Source: Psychroserpens jangbogonensis (GTDB lineage Bacteria > Bacteroidota > Bacteroidia > Flavobacteriales > Flavobacteriaceae). From it: a stretch of 64,000 nt of DNA. This document shows, one piece after another, positions 44,578 through 53,309 of the stretch (positions are counted from its first letter, which is position 1; each line of letters opens with the position of its first letter). The stretch covers positions 62,001 through 126,000 of the forward strand of contig NZ_JSWG01000015.1 in the NCBI RefSeq assembly GCF_000797465.1. Reading direction: 5' to 3'. Position numbers and translations under genes: made by a program. The notes under the pieces are model-generated. The model saw only the letters and a program-made list of their open reading frames with translations. It searched no databases and was not told the DNA's origin.

Positions 44578-45351
44578 ATGAGTAAGCCATTTTATCAAGA
44601 AGTAGGAAAAGAAATCACGGTTTTTGAACATACCTATAAGTGTAAGATTCCTTTTTTATTAAAAGGACCAACAGGAACCGGAAAGTCGAGATTTATTGAG
44701 TTCATGGCTCATGAATTAAACACTAAATTAATTACTATTTCCTGTCATGAAGAAACATCGTCTACAGATTTAATCGGACGTTTTATCATTAAAGGAGCAG
44801 AAACAGTTTGGTTGGATGGTCCATTAACAACGGCTGTTAAAGAAGGACATATTTTATATTTAGATGAAATAGCAGAAGCTAGACCAGATGTAATTGTAGC
44901 TATTCACTCTTTAACAGATCATCGAAGAGAATTGTTTATTGATAAGTTGGGAAAAACCATTAAAGCACATGAAAACTTTATGCTTGTCGCTTCGTTTAAC
45001 CCTGGTTATCAACGAGGTTTTAAAGAACTGAAACCGTCTACTAGACAACGATTTGTTGCCATTTCTTTTGACTATCCTACAGAAAAGTTAGAAGCTGAAA
45101 TAGTTGTGTCTGAGACAGGAATTGAACCTGATGTGGCTAAAAAGTTGGTAAACATTGCAACTAAGATTAGAAATCTAACAGAATTGGGTTTAACTGAAAC
45201 CGTTTCAACACGATTATTGGTAGATGCAGCTAAATTAATTCATATCGGCTTGCCAAAAAGATTAGCAGTGCATGTTGCCGTTGTAGAACCATTAACTGAC
45301 GATTTAGAAGTTATTCAAGCACTAAAAGATTTAAGTGATTTAATGATATAA
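44578..45351 (+). CDS. norQ: NorQ, MoxR-type AAA+ ATPase
   Basis: 257 residues: Walker A GPTGTGKSRF, Walker B ILYLDEIAEA, sensor VASFNPGYQRGFKELKPSTRQRF, all close to CbbQ/NirQ/NorQ. Works with the VWA protein NorD to insert FeB iron into NorB. Stop is 1 nt before norD. Confidence 0.95.
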   Translation: MSKPFYQEVGKEITVFEHTYKCKIPFLLKGPTGTGKSRFIEFMAHELNTKLITISCHEETSSTDLIGRFIIKGAETVWLDGPLTTAVKEGHILYLDEIAEARPDVIVAIHSLTDHRRELFIDKLGKTIKAHENFMLVASFNPGYQRGFKELKPSTRQRFVAISFDYPTEKLEAEIVVSETGIEPDVAKKLVNIATKIRNLTELGLTETVSTRLLVDAAKLIHIGLPKRLAVHVAVVEPLTDDLEVIQALKDLSDLMI

Positions 45352-45352
45352 T

Positions 45353-47128
45353 ATGTTTGAGTTCGAGCCAGATGAATATATTTTCACCAAGTTTGCTTTC
45401 TTTTTTAAAAAACGAAAAAGGAAGAAAGAGGCAGCATTAGAACATGCTGTTTATTTAAGTGATCTCAAACCACGCTTAATGATTTTTGCTCGTGCTATTA
45501 CTGGTGAAGCTATTGAAATATTTGAAGCGGAAAGAGAAGGAGGTTTCAAAAACAATAACTTTTTCTTACCTGTCAAGTTCTATGATTTCTCTACCATAGA
45601 TGAAAATATTTCTTTTTATTTATTCAGAATATTGTATTTATCCATTCAGAAAAATTTAGATCTAAATTGGAAAGATAATGTAGATCATGACCTTAAAGAA
45701 TCACAAGAAAAAGCTGAAGAAACGGCAAATAAAGTGCTCAAGGGTTTATTTGAACAGTTCCCGATAGCTGAAAATTATTACAATAAATTCATCTCTCATT
45801 ATAAACTAATAGAAACGTCAAAACTTCCTGCAGATTATTCGTTTATCTATGGAAAATGGATGAAAGATTCACTTAATGATGATACTGATATACAATTAAA
45901 GAATTTCACTGATAAGGTTAAGGAAGCCAATCAAGAGCAAGTTAAAACAACTATCAAATCTAAAGCTGTAGAAGAAATAATCTCTGTGCAAATAGACCAA
46001 AAACAAATGGAGGATGCTGTGTTGCAACATCAATTTGAAAAGGTAGAAACTGCAGAAGAATTTGGTGGTAATTTTAGAGATATGGATGGTGATGATGATC
46101 TAGAAGATCATTCTAATGCCTTAGATGAGGTGAATATGAAACATACAGTTCGTGTTGATGACACTGCACATTCTGTGTATCAGGCGGAGTTTACAGAGAA
46201 TACTACAATTTTAGAAAGTGCCGAAAGTGACAGCTCTGGTTACCATATAACTTATGACGAATGGAATTATAAGGACAGAAGTTATAAGGAGGATTTTTGT
46301 AAAGTATATCCAAAAACACAGCTGAAGAGAGATGTTGATTACTATAAAAAAACATTAAACGATAATAGGTCTACCTTGGTTGGTTTACGAAAAATGCTAA
46401 CCACAGTTAATAATAAATACCAGCAGCAAAGAAATCAAACACAGGGAGAGGAATTTGATATTGATGCAATAACTGATTTGTTCATCGATGTAAAATCTGG
46501 ACATACACCTTCAGAAAAAATTTATTTATCTAAACGGAAAAAAGAGAAGGATTTATCTATTTTATTGCTTTTAGATGTTAGCCTTTCTAGTGATGGTTAT
46601 GCCGACGGAAACCGAGTGATAGATGTAGAAAAGCAGGTATCTATTTTGTTTGGTGAAATTTTGGATGAATTCAATATCGATTTTTCTATCGATTGCTTTT
46701 ACTCAAAAACGAGAAATCACTCCACATACCTAACACTTAAAGGTTTTGATGATGACTGGAATACAGCAAAACATAGAGTAGGAGCAGTAGAGCCAAGTGG
46801 CTATACAAGAATTGGTGCTGCATTACGTCATTCGGGTGCTTTGTTAGATAAGCGTGATACTAAAAACAAATGGGTAATTTTAATCTCTGATGGAAAGCCA
46901 AACGATTACGATAAATATGAGGGAAAGTACGGGATTAATGATGTGAAGCAAGCCTTAAGGGAATTAAATGAGCGCCAAATCAATTCGTATGCATTAGCTA
47001 TTGAAGCACAAGCTAAATATTATTTACCACAAATGTTCGGACAAAATCACTACCAAATCCTTACAACTCCTGTAGAATTATTACAATCTCTTGTGAAATT
47101 GTATGAGAAAATTAAGCATCAATCATAA
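45353..47128 (+). CDS. norD: NorD, VWA-domain partner of NorQ
   Basis: 591 residues. A helical N-terminal region with acidic segments (FRDMDGDDDLEDH), then a VWA domain with the MIDAS LLDVSLSSDGY (about residue 405) and EPSGYTRIGAAL. Binds NorQ and probably NorB for metal insertion. Followed by norE after 18 nt. Confidence 0.93.
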   Translation: MFEFEPDEYIFTKFAFFFKKRKRKKEAALEHAVYLSDLKPRLMIFARAITGEAIEIFEAEREGGFKNNNFFLPVKFYDFSTIDENISFYLFRILYLSIQKNLDLNWKDNVDHDLKESQEKAEETANKVLKGLFEQFPIAENYYNKFISHYKLIETSKLPADYSFIYGKWMKDSLNDDTDIQLKNFTDKVKEANQEQVKTTIKSKAVEEIISVQIDQKQMEDAVLQHQFEKVETAEEFGGNFRDMDGDDDLEDHSNALDEVNMKHTVRVDDTAHSVYQAEFTENTTILESAESDSSGYHITYDEWNYKDRSYKEDFCKVYPKTQLKRDVDYYKKTLNDNRSTLVGLRKMLTTVNNKYQQQRNQTQGEEFDIDAITDLFIDVKSGHTPSEKIYLSKRKKEKDLSILLLLDVSLSSDGYADGNRVIDVEKQVSILFGEILDEFNIDFSIDCFYSKTRNHSTYLTLKGFDDDWNTAKHRVGAVEPSGYTRIGAALRHSGALLDKRDTKNKWVILISDGKPNDYDKYEGKYGINDVKQALRELNERQINSYALAIEAQAKYYLPQMFGQNHYQILTTPVELLQSLVKLYEKIKHQS

Positions 47129-47146
47129 CTTGAAATTTTTTAATAG

Positions 47147-47728
47147 ATGCAAAAAATAACTATAGATTATAAAAACGTATACTATCCTCCTGGAGGAATA
47201 CTAATCTGGATTATCATTTTTCTTGAGTTATTCACCTTTGGTGCAGCACTCATTGCAATGGCTTATTATGGCAATCAAGAAATTGAATTATTTCATGATT
47301 CTAGCTTAAAATTGAGTAAAACTTTTGGATTGATAAATACCATATTCTTACTGACTAGTGGTTTTTTTATGGCAATTTCAGTAACAGAATTAAAGAAAGG
47401 TAATAAAAAGAAGTTTCAAAAGTTATTGCTCTTAACTATGTTTTTTGGTCTTCTTTTTCTAGGATTAAAGAGCTTTGAATATAATGAGAAAATCAGTCAA
47501 GGCTTTGATCTTAACTACGACACTTTTTTTACCTTTTATTGGATGCTTACTTTGTTTCACGTCATTCATGTTATTGTAGGTTTGGTGATTTTAACTACTG
47601 TTTATTTTGGAATAAGAAAAGAAAATTCTACTACTAGTATTGAAGATGTTGAGTCTAGTGCTGCATTTTGGCACATGTGTGATTTGATATGGATGTTACT
47701 TTTTCCTGTAATTTATTTACTTTTTTGA
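47147..47728 (+). CDS. norE: NorE, cytochrome oxidase subunit III-like
   Basis: 193 residues, about five transmembrane helices; LTLFHVIHVIVGLVIL and AFWHMCDLIWMLLFPVIY are typical of subunit III-like NorE proteins. Accessory to NO reductase activity. Followed by norF after 1 nt. Confidence 0.9.
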   Translation: MQKITIDYKNVYYPPGGILIWIIIFLELFTFGAALIAMAYYGNQEIELFHDSSLKLSKTFGLINTIFLLTSGFFMAISVTELKKGNKKKFQKLLLLTMFFGLLFLGLKSFEYNEKISQGFDLNYDTFFTFYWMLTLFHVIHVIVGLVILTTVYFGIRKENSTTSIEDVESSAAFWHMCDLIWMLLFPVIYLLF

Positions 47729-47729
47729 T

Positions 47730-47966
47730 ATGAAACTAAACGCAACCTTAACTTGGATAATATTAATTATACTGACAATAGTTTCAGCTTTGGTTTCTAA
47801 ACTAAATAGCAATTATATTGTGCTGCTCATTTTGTTACTGTCTTCACTAAAGTTCTTGGGTATTGCTTTTCAATTTATGGAACTAAAAAAAGCACACGGA
47901 TTTTGGAAAGGAATCATTGTTGCCTTCCTATTGTTTTTTATCACTTCAATTGTGGTGGTTTTTTAA
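47730..47966 (+). CDS. norF: NorF-like small membrane protein
   Basis: 78 residues with three hydrophobic stretches and the LLSSLKFLGIAFQFMELKKAHGFWK core of subunit IV/NorF-type proteins. Its last 26 nt overlap the 3' end of the convergent membrane-protein gene. Confidence 0.82.
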   Translation: MKLNATLTWIILIILTIVSALVSKLNSNYIVLLILLLSSLKFLGIAFQFMELKKAHGFWKGIIVAFLLFFITSIVVVF

Positions 47967-49155
47967 TAGGATTGCTTTTATGGCTTGTCATATTTAATAG
48001 GAGTAAAAGTATTCCTAAAGGCATTAAAATGCTAAAAATGAAGAGTAACAAGTAATAATTAGGAAGTAATCCTTTTCCGAAGTAAAAATAATAGCCTTGA
48101 ATAAACAATACTATTTCAGTTAAAATGAAACCTAAAAGAAAGCTATAGATTCCTAGGTATAAAGTTCTAGAGGTGTTGACTAATTCCTTTTTCAGAATAA
48201 AAGAAAATAAAAACCCTGAAATAACTCCCAACATTAATAAATGAATAAATCCTATCACAAAGTTGCGATGTTGATAGGCATTACTTGCTAATTCTGGAAT
48301 TAATGTGAGCCCTTGTAATACAATTTTTAAGCTATAGCAAAAGACGGCAAAGTATAATAAGTAATTGGTCAGTTTAAATTCATTTTTTGATAAAATAACT
48401 TTGTTAAGCCTAAAGATTTTTAAAAAATAAAACAATGTAATGAGTTGAAAAATAGTCCCAATTCCATTAATCCATAATAAAATGTTATGAGGAGCAAACC
48501 ATTGAATAGGTAATGCCACTGTTAGTATTGTTGAGATTATTAGTAAATAAAAAAAGCGTTTAATTGTTTTAGAATATTCAATGTTTAATAAATGAAATAG
48601 GATGGCTAAAGCAGAAATTAAAAACCAACCATTAAACTGAAAATGTAAAAAGAACTGTATGGCAATTTGATAAAATGCAGAGGCTTTACCCATCAGTCCT
48701 ACGGCAGGTCCCAAACACCAAACTCCCAATGTTGATAATAACATAAATAGGAGTGAAGCCTTTAAAAGTAACGCAGTAGCCTTAGATGTTGTTTTGTGAT
48801 GCTTCCATATCAAATAAACAAAATAGTAACTACATAAGATGTGCAATGTTGAAAATGTAATAGAAACAACGCCATAACCTTGAAAAGGAAAACTAAGCAT
48901 CATACCAATTACAGCAAACTGAGTTAACCAAAACAAACGATTGTAGATTGGCTTTTTTTCTGGGATAAAATAATGTACAATACACACGAACAACATTAAA
49001 TAGACCCAACCCAACATAGCAACGTGAGAATGCGCATGTGTTAGATATCGATAATTTAATCCTATGGATTCAATAAATGAATAACGTAATGCTAAACCCA
49101 TTAAAGCGGCTACTAAAAAATTTAGAAGGCAAACAATAACAAGTTTTTTCTGCAT
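47941..49155 (-). CDS. Heme-copper-oxidase-like polytopic membrane protein
   Basis: 404 residues, about 12 transmembrane helices. The N-terminal LTHAHSHVAMLGWVYL and later QFNGWFLISALAIL resemble the His-rich helices of heme-copper oxidases and NorB, but a full set of metal ligands is not evident. Frequently seen with ric and nor genes in Bacteroidota as far as I recall. A heme-binding NO-linked protein is possible (an NnrS-like role), not shown. It lies downstream of ric across a strong structured RNA/terminator. Confidence 0.72.
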   Translation of the reverse strand: MQKKLVIVCLLNFLVAALMGLALRYSFIESIGLNYRYLTHAHSHVAMLGWVYLMLFVCIVHYFIPEKKPIYNRLFWLTQFAVIGMMLSFPFQGYGVVSITFSTLHILCSYYFVYLIWKHHKTTSKATALLLKASLLFMLLSTLGVWCLGPAVGLMGKASAFYQIAIQFFLHFQFNGWFLISALAILFHLLNIEYSKTIKRFFYLLIISTILTVALPIQWFAPHNILLWINGIGTIFQLITLFYFLKIFRLNKVILSKNEFKLTNYLLYFAVFCYSLKIVLQGLTLIPELASNAYQHRNFVIGFIHLLMLGVISGFLFSFILKKELVNTSRTLYLGIYSFLLGFILTEIVLFIQGYYFYFGKGLLPNYYLLLFIFSILMPLGILLLLLNMTSHKSNPIKKPPQLK

Positions 49156-49190
49156 ATTATTTCTTTGTATACTTAATGATTAAAGGTATT

Positions 49191-49290
49191 AAAAAAAAGA
49201 ACACTTCCCCTGAGTCCAAATATTGTAACTTCTGTGGTTTCCCTCGAAAATACAGCAATTACAATAGGTTAAGTAACTCATAGGAAGTGT
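49191..49290 (-). ncRNA. Long nested hairpin ending in a U run
   Basis: On the minus strand helices nest: ACACTTCC/GGAAGTGT (49283-49290 with 49201-49208), TGAGT/ACTCA (49276-49280 with 49211-49215, read on either strand), TATTGTAA/TTACAATA (49259-49266 with 49221-49228), CTGT/ACAG (49252-49255 with 49232-49235) and TTTTC/GGAAA (49246-49250 with 49238-49242), capped by GAG. The last helix needs a G-U present only on the minus strand. TCTTTTTTTT follows. It fills the gap between ric and the membrane-protein gene; it may be a terminator, a small RNA or a leader. Confidence 0.65.
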
Positions 49291-49311
49291 AACTTAAATA
49301 AAAACCAAATG

Positions 49312-50043
49312 TTAAGCAAAGAGTTTTTCTAATTGTACAGCCTTTGGAAATAGAATATTATTCTCTAGGTGAATATGTAAATGCAAGTCTTTTTCAAACT
49401 CATCTAGCATTGAAAAGGTTACTTTATACGTATTGCAGGCATCTGCTGGTGGATTGTAATTATCTGTAAGCTCTGCAATTTTTCTAAAGCGTTCTCCTTC
49501 GTTATCGTGTTCATGTTTCATCATAGCTATTGGATTTTCTACAGTTTGAAATTGAGGAGATTGCACAGCTCCACCTTCCAATTTAGCTTTTACCAATTGC
49601 TTTATAAACGGGAAAAGAATTAGTTCCTCTTTTTTCATATGTGCTGCTAAGTCGCCTGCGGAACCTGTAAACAATTCGTTGATTTTAAACAATTCTGGAT
49701 GACGCTCACCATGTACACGGCATAACTTATCTAAAAATTGACGAATAACAGGAATTTTTTCTTCAACATATCTGTGATGCTTCTTTTCAATATAGTCCAC
49801 TAATAAATCTAAAGGCCACGATTTATAGTCAATCGTTTCAGCTCCCTTATTGCTCAAAACTGTATTTATTTCATCCATTAATAAATTACTATCAATGCCT
49901 TTTTTATCACAAGCTTCTGCTACTGTTCTATTACCATTGCAGCAAAAATCAATTTTGTGTTTTGAGAAAATAGCGGCAGTTCTGTAATCTTTAGCAACAA
50001 AATGGCCTATTTCTTTTTGAGTGTTTTTTTCTAATGTTTCCAT
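49312..50043 (-). CDS. ric: Di-iron repair protein of iron-sulfur clusters (RIC/YtfE/ScdA)
   Basis: 243 residues. N-terminal DUF542 with KIDFCCNGN (about residues 31-39), then a hemerythrin-like four-helix domain with di-iron ligands in KKHHRYVEEK, HMKKEELILFPF, MMKHEHDNEGE and LHIHLENNILFP. Repairs clusters damaged by NO and oxidants in the cytoplasm. A degenerate copy of the Rrf2 palindrome lies 15 nt before its start, over a -7-like sequence. Confidence 0.95.
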   Translation of the reverse strand: METLEKNTQKEIGHFVAKDYRTAAIFSKHKIDFCCNGNRTVAEACDKKGIDSNLLMDEINTVLSNKGAETIDYKSWPLDLLVDYIEKKHHRYVEEKIPVIRQFLDKLCRVHGERHPELFKINELFTGSAGDLAAHMKKEELILFPFIKQLVKAKLEGGAVQSPQFQTVENPIAMMKHEHDNEGERFRKIAELTDNYNPPADACNTYKVTFSMLDEFEKDLHLHIHLENNILFPKAVQLEKLFA

Positions 50044-50055
50044 AATTAATTCATT

Positions 50056-50073
50056 TCGGACAAGTTTATCCTA
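50056..50073. promoter_or_regulatory. Degenerate NsrR-like operator of ric
   Basis: GGACAAGTTTATCC (50058-50071) matches AGGACAA-N2-TTGTCCT with TTATCC in the right arm. On the minus strand it overlaps TAAACTTG (50068-50061), a -7-like element, so binding should block ric transcription. Confidence 0.65.
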
Positions 50074-50092
50074 TTTATATTCAAATTTTTTT

Positions 50093-50527
50093 TCAAATTT
50101 TTAAAAATGCTTCACCATTTTTTATACCTCTTGCTAATTCATCCAAATTTGTGTTTTCTAACATGTCTCTTAAACCGTTACGGATGGATTTGAATTTATC
50201 ATGCATTGGACAAGGATGATCTTCGCTACATTCTTTTAATCCTAAGCCACAACCCAAATACACGCTATTGCCATCTATGGCCTCAACAATTTGAGATAAT
50301 TTAACGGTAGCAATTAGATCCTTATCTATTTCAAAGCCACCATAGGCTCCTTGAATAGATTTAATGATTTTGTGTTTTACTAAATCTTGTAAAATTTTTG
50401 CAGTAAAAGCTTGAGGAGAATCAATCTCTTTTGATATTTCTTTAGGACTTACTCGTCTGCCTTCAATAGAATTTTTAGCAATAAATATTGATGCTCTAAT
50501 TCCGTATTCACAAGCTTTTGAAAACAT
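50093..50527 (-). CDS. Rrf2-family Fe-S regulator, NsrR-like
   Basis: 144 residues. Winged helix N-terminus with the recognition stretch SKEIDSPQAFTAKILQDLVK, then the cluster ligands C93, C100 and C106 (CGLGLKECSEDHPC), spaced x6 and x5 like NsrR/IscR proteins. Its operator candidates lie at its own promoter, at ric and at nirK, so it probably senses NO and derepresses them. Gap of 49 nt to ric. Identification as NsrR proper rather than IscR or RirA rests on this target set. Confidence 0.87.
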   Translation of the reverse strand: MFSKACEYGIRASIFIAKNSIEGRRVSPKEISKEIDSPQAFTAKILQDLVKHKIIKSIQGAYGGFEIDKDLIATVKLSQIVEAIDGNSVYLGCGLGLKECSEDHPCPMHDKFKSIRNGLRDMLENTNLDELARGIKNGEAFLKI

Positions 50528-50544
50528 TGATTGTTATTTTAATG

Positions 50545-50587
50545 CAAATATCAGAAAATTTTTTAACTAGGACAAAATTGTCTGATA
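50545..50587 (-). promoter_or_regulatory. rrf2 promoter with NsrR-like operator
   Basis: Palindrome TAGGACAAAATTGTCTGATA (50568-50587). On the minus strand TTTG inside it (50576-50573) is 20 nt from GATATTTG (50552-50545), the normal -33/-7 spacing. Bound repressor would cover -33, so autorepression is expected. Confidence 0.75.
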
Positions 50588-50665
50588 TAAAAATGAAAAA
50601 ATCTTGCATTATTTTATAATTCCTTTAATATCTATTGGTACAAAAAGCAGTATTTTTATAGTGCT

Positions 50666-51793
50666 ATGAAATATAATACAGATTTAAGGAAAGGATTCGT
50701 TTTTAAACCTTACGAAGCTCCTAATAAATCACCTTTTGAAACACTTTTTGAAATTTTAAAAGAGCTTATTACACACACTTCTGGAGATTTTGATGAGGCT
50801 ATTTCATGGCTTCGAGAATTAAATAAGGAGTATGAGTTAACTACTGCTGAATATTCTATTGACGATTTTATTGAAGATCTTAAAAAGAAAGGCTATATCA
50901 AAGAAGAAATTGATCCCGATGGAAAAGCAGGAATGGCAATTACTGCTAAGACCGAACGTGCAATTCGTCAGCAGGCTTTAGATCATATTTTTGGAAAAAT
51001 TAAGCGTAGTGGACAGGGAAATCACAAAAGTAAAAGCCCAGGAATTGGAGATGAACATACTGGAGATTTTAGAAACTATCAGTTTGGAGATGCTTTAGAT
51101 AAAGTTTCTATGACCGAAAGTTTAAGAAACGCTCAAATTAATCATGGTATTGATGATTTTAATTTAACTGAAGATGATTTGATCGTTGAAGAAACAATGC
51201 ACAAGTCGCAGATGAGTACTGTTTTGATGATAGATATTAGTCATAGTATGATATTATATGGTGAAGATCGCATCACACCAGCAAAGCGAGTTGCAATGGC
51301 ATTGGCAGAATTGATTACAACACGTTACCCAAAAGATACCTTAGATATTATTGTCTTTGGAAATGATTCGTGGCAGATTGAAATTAAAGATTTGCCATAT
51401 CTAAAAGTTGGACCTTATCATACCAATACAGTAGCTGGTTTGCAATTGGCAATGGATTTACTCCGAAGAAAACGAAATACGAATAAGCAGATTTTCATGA
51501 TTACCGATGGAAAGCCAAGTTGTCTGCGATTGCCTGATGGACAATATTATAAGGATAGCAACGGACTTAATCCTTACATCACTAATAAGTGCTACGCGAT
51601 GGCACAACAAGCAAGAAAATTGCACATACCAATTACCACATTTATGATTGCTCAAGATCAATACTTGATGCAATTTGTTCAAGAGTTTACAAGAGCCAAT
51701 CAAGGAAAAGCCTTTTATACTGGTTTAAAAGGATTGGGTGAAATGATTTTTGAAGACTATGAAACAAACAGAAAAAAAAGAATTAAAGGATAA
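50666..51793 (+). CDS. VWA-domain protein of a second MoxR/VWA pair
   Basis: 375 residues. Helical N-terminal half, a basic linker (GKIKRSGQGNHKSKSPG), then a VWA domain with MIDAS IDISHSMILYG (about residue 190), TVAGLQLAMDLL and IFMITDGKPSC. Cytoplasmic, no signal. Adjacent AAA+ ATPase starts 1 nt after its stop. Similar pairs insert metals or remodel enzymes (NorQD, CbbQO, Mg chelatase). Divergent from the Rrf2 gene across 138 bp. Client unknown. Confidence 0.82.
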   Translation: MKYNTDLRKGFVFKPYEAPNKSPFETLFEILKELITHTSGDFDEAISWLRELNKEYELTTAEYSIDDFIEDLKKKGYIKEEIDPDGKAGMAITAKTERAIRQQALDHIFGKIKRSGQGNHKSKSPGIGDEHTGDFRNYQFGDALDKVSMTESLRNAQINHGIDDFNLTEDDLIVEETMHKSQMSTVLMIDISHSMILYGEDRITPAKRVAMALAELITTRYPKDTLDIIVFGNDSWQIEIKDLPYLKVGPYHTNTVAGLQLAMDLLRRKRNTNKQIFMITDGKPSCLRLPDGQYYKDSNGLNPYITNKCYAMAQQARKLHIPITTFMIAQDQYLMQFVQEFTRANQGKAFYTGLKGLGEMIFEDYETNRKKRIKG

Positions 51794-51794
51794 A

Positions 51795-53261
51795 ATGAAG
51801 ATAGAAACAATAAAAACTTTAGGCGCTTTAAAAAAAGCTGGTTATCAATCTAGATCTATAAAAGATGAACTAAGAGATAATCTAATTGAAAAAATAAAAA
51901 ACAAAGAAACAGCTTTTGAAGGTGTACATGGTTATGAAAACACTGTAATTCCTGAACTAGAGCGCGCTATTCTTTCAAGACATAATATTAATTTATTAGG
52001 TCTTCGTGGACAGGCAAAAACGCGTTTAGCACGTTTGATGCTAAACTTGTTGGACGAATACATTCCATATGTGGATGGCTCAGAGATTAACGATGACCCA
52101 CTTAACCCTATTTCTCGTTTTGCTACCGAGTTAATTTCAGAAAAAGGAGACGATACACCAATCGCTTGGTTGCATAGAAGTGATCGTTTTGCCGAAAAAT
52201 TAGCAACACCAGATGTGACAGTTGCAGATCTTATTGGAGATGTTGATCCTATTAAAGCAGCGAATTTAAAATTAAGTTATGCTGATGATCGTGTCATTCA
52301 CTACGGAATGATTCCAAGAGCAAATCGATGTATTTTCGTAATTAATGAATTACCAGATTTACAAGCTAGAATTCAGGTAGCATTATTCAATATTTTGCAA
52401 GAAGGTGATATTCAAATTAGAGGTTTTAAATTGAGATTACCATTAGATGTCCAGTTTCTTTTTACAGCAAACCCAGAGGATTATACCAATAGAGGAAGTA
52501 TTGTTACACCATTGAAAGATAGGATTGGAAGTCAGATTTTAACGCATTATCCAGTTGATATTGAAACAGCTCGTTTGATTACAGAACAAGAAGCCAAACT
52601 TGTTGAAAGTCAGAAGGATGCTGTAATCGTTCCAGATTTAGCAAGAGATTTATTAGAGCAAATTGTATTTGAAGCTCGAGAAAGTGAATACATAGATGCT
52701 AAAAGTGGTGTAAGTGCTAGGCTTAGTATTACAGCTTTAGAAAACTTATTTAGTACAGCAGAACGTAGAGCATTGTTGTCAGGTGATGACAAAACGATGC
52801 TACGTTTAAGCGATTTTGTCGGAATCATTCCTGCAATTACTGGAAAGGTAGAATTGGTTTATGAAGGAGAACAAGAAGGTGCAGCTGTTGTAGCTTATAA
52901 TTTAATTGGTGAAGCTGTTAAGAGTTTATTTCCTGAATTCTTTCCGAAGATAGAAAAGTTAAAAAAAGAAAATGATGAAACACCTTATGACGATATCATA
53001 TCATGGTTTTTCAATCAAAAAGATGGATTTGAAATTTTAGACGATTTGCGAGACAAAGAATATAAGAGTTTACTTGATGCAATTTCTCCATTAGATGATT
53101 TGTTAGGATTACATCAACCTAATATAAGTAAAGAAGATAGTTATTTCGTTAAAGAGTTTGTTCTTTGGGCTCTTGTAGAATTTAAGCAACTTAGTAAATA
53201 CCGATTTACTGAAGGCATTCAATTCAAAGATCCTTATGGTAGTTTTATTAATGGAATATAA
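51795..53261 (+). CDS. Mg-chelatase-I/MoxR-like AAA+ ATPase
   Basis: 488 residues from ATG 51795; an in-frame ATG 45 nt upstream would overlap the VWA gene and is less likely. N-terminal basic helix, Walker A LLGLRGQAKTRLARL, Walker B region CIFVINELPDLQARIQVAL, sensor FLFTANPEDYTNRGSI and an arginine-finger region, as in ChlI-type proteins. The C-terminal ~150 residues are acidic and specific. Works with the VWA protein before it. No cobalt or magnesium chelatase large subunit is nearby. Confidence 0.85.
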   Translation: MKIETIKTLGALKKAGYQSRSIKDELRDNLIEKIKNKETAFEGVHGYENTVIPELERAILSRHNINLLGLRGQAKTRLARLMLNLLDEYIPYVDGSEINDDPLNPISRFATELISEKGDDTPIAWLHRSDRFAEKLATPDVTVADLIGDVDPIKAANLKLSYADDRVIHYGMIPRANRCIFVINELPDLQARIQVALFNILQEGDIQIRGFKLRLPLDVQFLFTANPEDYTNRGSIVTPLKDRIGSQILTHYPVDIETARLITEQEAKLVESQKDAVIVPDLARDLLEQIVFEARESEYIDAKSGVSARLSITALENLFSTAERRALLSGDDKTMLRLSDFVGIIPAITGKVELVYEGEQEGAAVVAYNLIGEAVKSLFPEFFPKIEKLKKENDETPYDDIISWFFNQKDGFEILDDLRDKEYKSLLDAISPLDDLLGLHQPNISKEDSYFVKEFVLWALVEFKQLSKYRFTEGIQFKDPYGSFINGI

Positions 53262-53264
53262 TTT

Positions 53265-53293
53265 AAAAAGGGAAGCAAATTGCTTCCCTTTTT
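53265..53293. terminator. Bidirectional terminator
   Basis: AAAAAGGGAAGCA / TGCTTCCCTTTTT, a perfect 13-bp stem with a 3-nt loop between convergent genes. Confidence 0.93.
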
Positions 53294-53309
53294 AGTTTTA
53301 TAAACTAAT

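Noticed and set aside
49191-49290. Assigning the long hairpin to a known riboswitch class
   Set aside because: No conserved core of any riboswitch I know was recognisable; only the nested helices and U run are supported.
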